Positions 56,747 through 64,000 of a DNA stretch of 64,000 bases are shown here, piece after piece. The translations under genes and the position numbers were made by a program. Within the stretch, counting starts at the first letter, position 1; each line of letters opens with the position of its first letter. Under the pieces are notes generated by a model. It was given only the letters and a program-made list of their open reading frames with translations, made no database searches and was not told the origin of the DNA. This DNA is from Ophiura sarsii (lineage: Eukaryota > Echinodermata > Ophiuroidea > Amphilepidida > Ophiuridae), in NCBI GenBank assembly GCA_035610835.1, contig CM069442.1:63775431-63839430 (forward strand), given 5' to 3'.

Positions 56747-57000
56747 CCCACCCCCATTTCACCCTTTTTCATCCTGATCATATACATAGTTTAACTCATA
56801 CAAAAACACGCCCGGGATAGTTAAAGTTAATTGGAGTCCTCTCTCTATCCTGGCTGTGATTGACTTTTTGCCCCAACCCCCCATTTCACCCTTTTTCATC
56901 CTGATCATATACATAGTTTAACTTTAACTCATACAAAAACACGCCCGAGAGTTAAAGTTAATTGGAGTCCTCTCTCTATCCTGGCTGTATGATTGACTTT
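56747..57000. repeat. Tandem duplication of about 125-130 bp
   Basis: CCCCATTTCACCCTTTTTCA ... GGAGTCCTCTCTCTATCCTG ... GATTGACTTTTTG appears twice (from 56753 and from 56880) with small indels. Just upstream GTGGGTTTGATTCCCGGCGC (56706-56725) resembles a tRNA box B, but no box A was found. Confidence 0.85.
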
Positions 57001-57328
57001 TTGTTCTCGTCAGTCCTCGTGCGCCGTTTTGTAGGTCTACTGAACGGTTTGCACTGCGGAGACACGGTCCGTTTACCCGGCCCATAATACCCAGTTTGTG
57101 CCACGAACGCGTACGCACCTTACGGTCTGCGCCATTACGCGTGCGCCATGTTTTGTTTATACGCGATCGCGCAGCAACAGTGCAAATATTTGTTTACATA
57201 TAGAAAAGTTCGTAAAATATTTTATTTGTCGGTCGTATTATCGGAGTAATTCTGTTATGGTTATACCCTTCACAGAGGTATTCTTGGACAGACAGAATCG
57301 CCACAAATAGTATTTAGATAACACTTAA

Positions 57329-57728
57329 AGGGACATTAAGAGATGTGTTGGAGGCAGCGCCCTCAATTATGATAAAAACTGAGATTAGTTTATTTTTATA
57401 ATTGTATTACATGTATGAACTTACACCTATAAGGATTAAGAAAAATCAGCTCTCTTTGTACCAGAAAACGTCGATTCAAAAAATGCTTATCCCGCGGGAC
57501 CAGCATTTTACGTCCGACAGTATCCCCGTGCAGTACGCGTGATACATAACGCGAACCATATTTTGCATAGAGGGCGTTTTTCAATAAATAGCGATGATAT
57601 TGTTTTAATCTAGTTTTGCTGTGTTTTTTGTTAGTAGAAACAACAATAATGGCGATTTTTAATGTTCATCTTGAATTCTGAAGTAAATTTTTAAACATTT
57701 AAACTTTTCAACACCACTTAATGTCCCT
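57329..57728. mobile_element. 400-bp TTAA-flanked MITE
   Basis: AGGGACATTAAG at the left and CTTAATGTCCCT at the right, with TTAA at 57325-57328 and 57729-57732. Non-coding. The TTAA target points to a piggyBac relative. Confidence 0.75.
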
Positions 57729-58089
57729 TTAAAGAATTGAGGTTTTAGCACGTTTTCCTGAATATGAGTTTGGTAATACGCGTTACAACATTTTGATGGC
57801 TTATAAATGTGGAGTGGTGGTTATGAATTTATCTAATTGTTTAGAAACTAGTAGAATTAAAAATAAGTGGCATAATTTAAAACCAAATCAATTAAGGAAA
57901 TATTTTCAAAAAAGTGTTGCTCCGGTAACACGTGTTACCATTTTGGGAGTAAGAAAAGTATAATTTTTTCACTCAGTAAACAAAAGCCAAATGCTGTAAC
58001 AATGAGCTTTGAACAACATAAAGGTAAAAATATATCTTTTGGAGCAATTTTTCGTTTTTTGCTTCGTCACATTTTCATGGAATCGCCCA

Positions 58090-58600
58090 TATATAAAGCA
58101 TTCAGATGGTGTGGAGCTGAAAGTGTTTGTTTTAGAGTCATTTCTGGGTGAGATCATCAACACATTTTCATCGATCAGAAGAAGTTTCAGCAGCGTCATT
58201 AACCATCACAGTAAAGATACCGGGCCCTGACTTTGTTCCCTGTGGAACACCACAAGTGATGGTTTTGAGACTAAAAAGTGTGCCTTTGTGCTTATTAAGC
58301 ATTGAGTACCGATGCGCCAAAAAATTACTGATCGTTGGAATTATTGATGGTTTCACTGCGACGACACACGGACACCTACCTCGCGACACGGCGATAGCCG
58401 TGGTATTTTTGTCAACCCATGTACCATGTGACATGTAGACGGTTGTATAGAACCCTTTACTTGGGCAATTACCCGTTCTCTCTCTCCCCTTCTCTTCCCT
58501 CTTTCTCTCCCCTCTCTCTCTCTTCTTTATTTTAATTTCTTTACCAAATTTACCGGGGGCACGGGGCACGGGCCCCCGCCCCTGGATCCGTTACTGTATA
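58090..58600. other. No gene recognised; CT-rich run
   Basis: A CTCTCTCCCCTTCTCTTCCC run at 58478-58525. The 133-codon minus-strand frame here lacks splice or domain support and runs through this simple sequence, so it is not called. Confidence 0.4.
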
Positions 58601-58603
58601 CCC

Positions 58604-58670
58604 AGTGGCGTATCCAGCGGGCGGGGGGGGGGGGGGGGGGGGGGAGCAGCAGGCCACCCCCCCCCCGCCC
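58604..58670. repeat. Single hAT-like end and long G/C run
   Basis: CCAGTGGCGTATCCAGCGGG followed by about 22 G and then C runs. The CAGTGGCG start is the same as in the hAT MITE at 59079; no matching right end was found. Confidence 0.5.
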
Positions 58671-58759
58671 ATTGAAAAAAGAGTTTAAAAAAGGAGGATG
58701 AGGAGAAGAAGAGGATAAGAAGGAGGAAGAGAAAGGAGGAAGAGAAGGTGGTAGGGGAT

Positions 58760-59880
58760 GTACCATTTTAGTTCAAAAACTGCTCCTCGATTCGTGTTCA
58801 CCTTTTCAACAGGTTTCAACATTATTATGGGTCTCAAAACACACCAAATATTCTAAATATTATGTGGGGACTTTAAAAACGTCATTCTGGACCATTTAAG
58901 TGTTAGGAATGTCGATTTTTCCGTACATCGCGCGCATTAGTTTGATTGCTTCATTATTAAAGCTAACAAGATGGCATTGCAGGACAGTTTCCCATGACTA
59001 TTTTAGTTCAGAAACAGAAAAATTTGCGAGCTCTGCGCGCATATTTTCTACAGGTTTTAACATTACAATGGCCCTCAACAGTGGCGTGCGCAGGATATTG
59101 TGAGTGGGGGGGGGGCACCTGGCCATGAATGACATTCCCCCGACTATTTGAGTAAAGAACTGCGCGCGTAGCGTGCGAAATTTTTCGAATTTACACCATT
59201 TTTTGCACGATTGAGGTACATTTTGGCTCTAAACAAGCTTTTACCAAAGAATATTGCATTTTTGGAAGACATATGCGCGCGTAGCGCGCGAAAATTTTTC
59301 ATCTGTGTTTTTGACTATCATAATTCCATGATGCCACTGACCTAGCCTCCTTCTCAATTCCCCCGACTGGCCTAAGTTTCCCGGCCCGACTGACTCAATA
59401 GTGGGGGGGGGGGGGGGGGGGGGGGGGCGCGGCCCCCCCCCCCCCCCCCCCCCCCCCCCCTTTGCGCACGCCACTGGCCCTCAAACCATGCTAAATATTC
59501 TAAATATTATGTTGGGGACATTAAAAACGTCATAATGGACGTGTTAGAAATAGAAATGTCAATTTTGCCTACTTCGCGCATTAGTTTCAACTTGACAAGA
59601 TGGCTTCAGGACAGTTTTCCATGACAATTTTAGTTTTAAAAAAGTCAACAATCTGGCGCTCCGCGCGAATATTTTCAGGTTTTAACATTATATTGGCCCT
59701 CAGACCCACCAAATATACTAAATATGTTGGGGACGTTAAAAACATAATACTGGACCAACATTTTAATGCGCAAAAACCACACCAAAAATTATAAATATTA
59801 TGTGGGGGACGTTCTTATCATACTGGACTATTAGTATTAGTGTTAGAAATGCCATTTTTGCGCTTTGCGCGTAGTGGATT
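58760..59880. repeat. Degenerate tandem repeats of about 200-250 bp
   Basis: AGGTTTTAACATTA ... CACCAAATATTCTAAATATT, ATGTGGGGAC ... TTAAAAACGTCAT and GCGCGCATTAGTTT recur from 58808, 59050/59485, 59675 and 59770. The second unit is split by the hAT MITE at 59079-59476. Confidence 0.8.
59079..59476. mobile_element. 398-bp hAT MITE with 8-bp target duplication
   Basis: CAGTGGCGTGCGCA and TGCGCACGCCACTG bound the element, and GCCCTCAA is duplicated at 59071-59078 and 59477-59484. The interior includes GCGCGCGTAGCGCGCGAAAA and a G-run/C-run block (59402-59460) that could fold into a long hairpin. hAT by TSD length and CAGTGGCG ends. Confidence 0.92.
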
Positions 59881-60313
59881 TTAAGGGTGTATTGCGTATG
59901 GGGTAAGGCCATAGTAAGGCCTATCTGGATAACTAAGGACACCTGGATGGCTAGTCAGTGTCTCATGGGATACCTAGATTAAGAATATTAAAAGAGTATC
60001 TGGGTAGGCCGCCTTACTAAGAATAAGAACACATTGATTTTTAAGAACACACATGGGGTATGTGGATTATTAACATATAAATGAGGTGGTACATGAATAA
60101 TCAAGGACACCAGGATACCTGGATTATTAAGGGCATGGGGGCCCTTCATTATTAAAGTCATGCGATCGTTTCTAAGTGACGCCCTTTATCCTAGAGAATC
60201 AACTTTCAAATATTTAGGACTCATTACAATACCTCTATTTTAACTCTAATTTTAGTCAAATTAAGAGTGTTTATGAGTTATCTCTTTATGGTTCTGAAAA
60301 TCTATAGGTTATA
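59881..60313. other. No gene recognised
   Basis: CACCTGGATGGCTAG/ACCAGGATACCTGGATTATTAAGG phrases recur loosely between 59930 and 60140. Confidence 0.4.
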
Positions 60314-61390
60314 CAGTGTCCCTAAAAAAGGGTGCACATGTTTGCGCAACTTGTTGACCATGAAATCCTAAAGTTTGGTGTAATATATTTATACATACGA
60401 AAAGTAAAAACACTCAGCTTTCAGATGCCGTTTTTTTATCTGATTTGGATTTGTCACTCTTGAGATATACCCAGTGTATCAAAGCTACCCAAAATCGACG
60501 TTGTGCGTACTTTTACAGAAAGCATGATTATGAGCGTCAAAACGATTCTAACATTTGTCTATCCATGGGCATCAATCGTCTTAAAACATTTGGCATGGGC
60601 ATTTGACCAGAATTGTTTAAAAGAGGCTGAGGAACAAAAATGATGTCCTTGGAATATGTGGTAAGGGATTTCTACGAGCAGTTATTCTGGGACTCCTCTG
60701 AAGTGCACGCCGCACGTTATAAATGTGTTGTGTCCTGCCACTTTTCATATCTTAGTCTTATCCAGAATGTTCTTTATTCATATTGGTGCAAGTACCATCT
60801 ACCAAGTATTTCCAATACTCCTTTGTATAGGTGTATTCCTAGATGGTACGTGAGTGTTTGGGAAATGATGGCAAACTCTCTGGTGACGTCTGCTGGTATT
60901 CTCGTTTCATGATATTTTAAGACCATGAACACCCTCTTCTAATGAAAATTGAGGCCGCACCCAGCCATATGGACGTCTGTCTTGTTTTGAAAATGTAGGC
61001 CCAATGAACATTTTGTGAAACCTCGTCAGAAGGACTGGTTCGAATCATGTAACAAACATCTTTATATTTTTAGTTCTGCTTGGATACACAGGCACTCATT
61101 CTATTATTGAAACCTATTCAATCTCAATACAAAAATGTTATTTTGCATAACACTGGTGAAGGGCAATAGTACAATGGAAGTTGTATCTTAGGAGTAAACA
61201 TTTGAAATTAACAACATCGATTCTGGGTAACTCTAGTTAATTGTCCATATCTCTGGATTGACAAATCCGAATCAGATGAAATAAGCAGCATCTGAAAGCC
61301 AGGTCACGGTTTAGTCTTTTAATATGTGTAAACTTCTTACACCGAATGTTAGAACTTCATGGTCAACAAGTAGGGTAAACATAAAATGAT
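60314..61390. mobile_element. Mariner-like relic with inverted arms of about 170 bp
   Basis: The left end CAGTGTCCCTAAAAAAGGGT follows TA. From AACTTGTTGACCATGAA to AGATAT...AATCGACGTTG the left arm (about 60355-60505) is inverted at 61235-61365. The outermost 20-30 bp of the right arm no longer match. The interior has AGTACCATCTACCAAG/CCTAGATGGTAC hairpins and no intact transposase; a 90-codon frame at 60640 is not convincing. Confidence 0.7.
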
Positions 61391-62008
61391 TTTATTTTAA
61401 AATAATCAAACATTTATTTAATTACTACAAATAATCAAACTTGTTATTGACTTCTTTTACTCATTCCTTGAATTGAAGTACTATTACTAGGAGGCTACAC
61501 TTCATCCGGTATAGTCACAAACTTAAAACGTTTGAATACAGACCAAGGTTATATTAAACATTGTTAGCGAACATTTGGATGTATTTGATGATGCTGGCAA
61601 TTTTTTCTGATCTATTTCGTAGACAAACAAAAAAAAACTCCGATGAATCAGTGTATATTTTCTTGTTTGATCAAATTTGCCCGTTTATTGGCATGGACAA
61701 TTTCGATCCATCACCTGCTGGCGGTCTTTCGCAACATAGCAACTTTTCGATTAGAGAGGGCAGTATTCTGTTGTCTGTTTACATCCAGACGGTGGCGGTC
61801 ACAGTGGGATTGTAACCTCTTTCAGATCAATTTCTTGTTTTCTCTTTTTGAACGCTAATATTTCTTGACAACCTGTTAGATCATTTACTCATTTAACAAA
61901 TATTATATCATAATAAAACAATGTACATTTAACATTTATTTGTTTACACTTGTATAGTGTGTTTGTACTTATAAAGAAGCAACCAATGCCTATAGACTTA
62001 TTCTTCAG
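61391..62008. other. No gene supported
   Basis: Overlapping 84- and 71-codon frames at 61561-61858 have no domain or splice support. Otherwise AT-rich. Confidence 0.4.
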
Positions 62009-62147
62009 ATTTCAACTTCATTATTCTGTTCACATTTCCAAGGAATTGCAGCCTCATGTTTCCATATCAATCAATGACTTAGAGCCAGTGAAACTGAGCC
62101 TACTGTCAGAACAGAGAGATGTCCTATACATCCCTGGTCAGACTTAA
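62009..62147 (+). CDS. Weak candidate: 3'-terminal exon of an unidentified plus-strand gene
   Basis: After a good acceptor (CTTATTCTTCAG, AG at 62007-62008) an open frame gives FQLHYSVHISKELQPHVSIS, INDLEPVKLSLLSEQRDVLY, IPGQT and a stop. Amphipathic strands and low-noise codons look coding, unlike surrounding frames. No upstream exon, polyadenylation signal or recognised family supports it, so it may be chance. If real, it would be the end of a gene starting left of here, or a captured exon. Confidence 0.25.
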
Positions 62148-62440
62148 ATTAAAGTTGAGATGTTACTGAAAATGGAAATAGGCAACAAGTATGCCCTAAA
62201 TGTAACTGGAGGGTAGAAAATTGTGTCTTGAAATATTGCACTTTTACACTCGTATTTTCAATGGGACATTTATCTCGTGGCGCCTAGAAAGAGCCCGTCT
62301 CCCTCTCAAGCGTGCAGTGGCTGGCTGGCTGGCTGGCTCCCATAATATCGGTTCCCGGCCACTTTATATAGCGAAAAGTTTTTTTCTATTTTGTAGCGAA
62401 AAGTTTTTTGACTAAGCGAAAAGTTTTTTCACTTCGTATA
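62148..62440. other. No gene recognised
   Basis: GGCTGGCTGGCTGGCT at 62322-62337 and three GCGAAAAGTTTTTT copies (62372, 62397, 62416) precede the A-rich run. Confidence 0.5.
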
Positions 62441-62692
62441 AAAAAAAGGGGAAAAGAAAAAAGAAAAAAAAGGGAGAAAAAAGAAAGAAAAAAGAGGGAG
62501 AAAAAAAAAAGAAAAAAGAGGGGAAAAGAGAGAGAAAGAGAAAAGAAGAAGAAGAAAAAAAATGAAAAAAAAAATGAAAAAAAAAATGAAAAAAAAAATG
62601 AAAAAAAAAATGAAAAAAAAAAATGAAAAAATGAAGAAAAAATGAAGAAAAAAATTTAAAAAAAAAAAAATAAATAAAAAAAAAAAAAAATA

Positions 62693-62732
<40 letters not shown>

Positions 62733-62759
62733 ATATAAAAAAATATATATTTGGAAAAA

Positions 62760-62792
<33 letters not shown>

Positions 62793-62870
62793 CAAAAAAA
62801 CTCCAGTTTTTTCATTTTTTTTTCATTTTTACTCATTTTTTTTTTAGATCTTCATTTTTTTTTTTTTGTC
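62440..62870. repeat. A/G-rich then poly-A low-complexity tract
   Basis: (GAAAAAAG)n, (GAAAAAAAAAAT)n and a poly-A run around 62701-62730, then T-rich sequence. Phe- or Lys-only frames here are meaningless. Confidence 0.97.
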
Positions 62871-64000
62871 GGTCATGGGACACCGTAGTTTGTCCCATTG
62901 ATTTGTTTACAAAATCTTTAGTGCTTATAATAACTTGACATATCAATTTCTGATATCATAACCAAGCAATTTAAAATATCTCATAACTCTGGAATTGAAA
63001 ATTATATAAAACATGATTTGGGTGTCAGAATAGTCGTATATAATTGTACAATACATCAGCGACAAAATCTCAATTTGGTCATACGACATCAGAATTCTGT
63101 ATGTGTGTTGGCTCACAAATGTCCAACTTTTGAACAAGGGTTATTTAAAAACTTGTATAGTTCATTTATATACCTAATGTATATTGGAAAGAAACGCACC
63201 TTGTCACAAGCAAGTCATGATGTGTTCTAAGCCGTAGCTGCATTCTTCTGATCCCTGCATGCTTTCTGGGTGACTGTTGCTCTGTCTGTAATATCATGGA
63301 AATAGATAAATGCTTGGATATAAACCCTGTATACACGTGTGCATTTACTGCTTGTGTGCTCACTTGTTGCACATGTATGCATTATGATTGTGTTCAAAAG
63401 CAAAAAGAACCTGACATTATCCCTAATGACCTTTTTACTTAAATCTTGTTTGAACATGTCCACTGTCTTTCCACTCAAGGATCATAGTGTCCGAGTTATG
63501 TAAATCAAATTTTCCTTTCCCCAAAAAATCAGTGGTGAATTTTACTCACACCCAAGACACACTTTGAAGTTGAATGCCGGGGTTGAATGGAGAAAATAGG
63601 TCATATGTATTATAAACATGGAAGCTTCGCATGTAAACATACACAAAAATAGTCAACACACTACACTGACAAAACACAATAACAAATTAAAATTTCAAGT
63701 GTGCACCCCCACCCCCAATTAAGGTCATTCATACTTGTCCAATTGAGCCTTTATTTGATCTTGATGTCAAATTATCTTCCTCTTCTTGTTTGATGCACAC
63801 CAGGAAGTATACGCCCATACTCTCACTGCACTGTCACTGTGTCAGGGTAATATACTATTAGTTCATATGGTACAGATATGGATGGTCATGCAACCAAATT
63901 ATTACAATAGCAGCAGTGATTTAAAACCATGTTTGTCTCAAACCATAGGTACATGTAGTACGTGTGGAGAGTTTGAATAGGGCAGTGCCCCATGACAAGA
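62871..64000. other. Right edge, no gene supported
   Basis: Frames of 64-83 codons on both strands lack coding signals. A possible mini-exon after CACACCAG at 63803 is too short to judge. Confidence 0.4.

Larger units (their letters stand above)
55746..58089. mobile_element. 2.3-kb TA-flanked element with GGTAACACGTGTTAC motifs
   Basis: TGGGCGATTCCA and TGGAATCGCCCA are inverted ends next to TA (55744-55745 and 58090-58091). GGTAACACGTGTTAC or GGTAACACGCGTTAC stands near both ends: 55759, 55937, 56124, 56139, 57772 (one change) and 57924. Short TIRs make the limits tentative. The middle holds later material (56747-57000, 57329-57728). No transposase recognised. Confidence 0.55.

Noticed and set aside
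58168..58569. 133-codon minus-strand frame
   Set aside because: It crosses a CT-rich simple repeat, and I could see no splice support.
62412..62836. Phe- or Lys-only frames of 72-135 codons
   Set aside because: They translate a poly-A/T and A/G low-complexity tract.
63786..63980. Small plus-strand exon after CACACCAG
   Set aside because: Too short, with several alternative splice choices and no domain evidence.

Overview
The window looks like nuclear DNA of an animal, most likely a marine invertebrate. It is AT-rich and non-operonic, with small exons bounded by GT-AG signals, very long introns, and many cut-and-paste transposons, MITEs, tandem arrays, one LINE tail and one LTR retrotransposon. 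Nothing resembles a bacterial operon, phage, plasmid or CRISPR locus. The exact phylum cannot be fixed from the sequence alone; an echinoderm or hemichordate is a guess. Almost all short open frames are intronic or repeat noise. GENE CONTENT: One gene is well supported. It runs on the minus strand from a start codon near 44795 to beyond the left edge. Seven exons (44646-44795, 37121-37277, 32935-33080, 23987-24049, 7073-7147, 4960-5172, 478-852) have consensus splice sites and keep one reading frame over about 393 codons. The predicted protein starts with a Cys/His-rich, probably zinc-binding region, passes through a basic linker and a compact module of unknown fold, and enters the N-lobe of an atypical alpha-kinase domain. 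The rest of the kinase lies outside the window. LEFT HALF (1-34 kb): introns of this gene filled with transposon relics. These include TA-flanked mariner-type MITEs, TTAA-flanked piggyBac-like elements, hAT MITEs with perfect 8-bp target duplications, an 803-bp tandem duplication, two related TIR families at 13-19 kb with further elements nested in them, a TAGCG-type satellite, a TGACCTTGAA-type minisatellite, and tRNA-like units with telomere-like TTAGGG ends at 26.8-27.4 and 33.4-34.3 kb. MIDDLE (32-44 kb): three copies of a GC-rich, GTAC-rich MITE family (TIR TGCACTTATCAATTGC, TWA target duplications). One lies 14 nt from an exon boundary, one sits inside a tRNA-like unit, and one has been split by a 5'-truncated LINE with a 17-bp target duplication. 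A 25-bp satellite with a 7-monomer (175-bp) higher-order repeat lies at 43.1-43.6 kb. 44.9-53.3 kb: a three-level nest. A foldback element made of 20-bp monomers (44901-53260, TA-flanked) carries a TIR element (45090-52052, TCA duplication). That element carries a complete, apparently very young LTR retrotransposon (45394-51713, ATAT duplication) with two 2009-bp LTRs, a tRNA-Leu-type primer site and a single gag-like ORF with no pol. The outer foldback begins about 106 bp upstream of the kinase start codon. RIGHT END (53-64 kb): more repeats (a 146-bp near-palindrome, an element with palindromic GGTAACACGTGTTAC motifs, degenerate 250-bp repeats split by a hAT MITE, a mariner-like relic) and one weak candidate terminal exon at 62009-62147. 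No gene on the plus strand is well supported.
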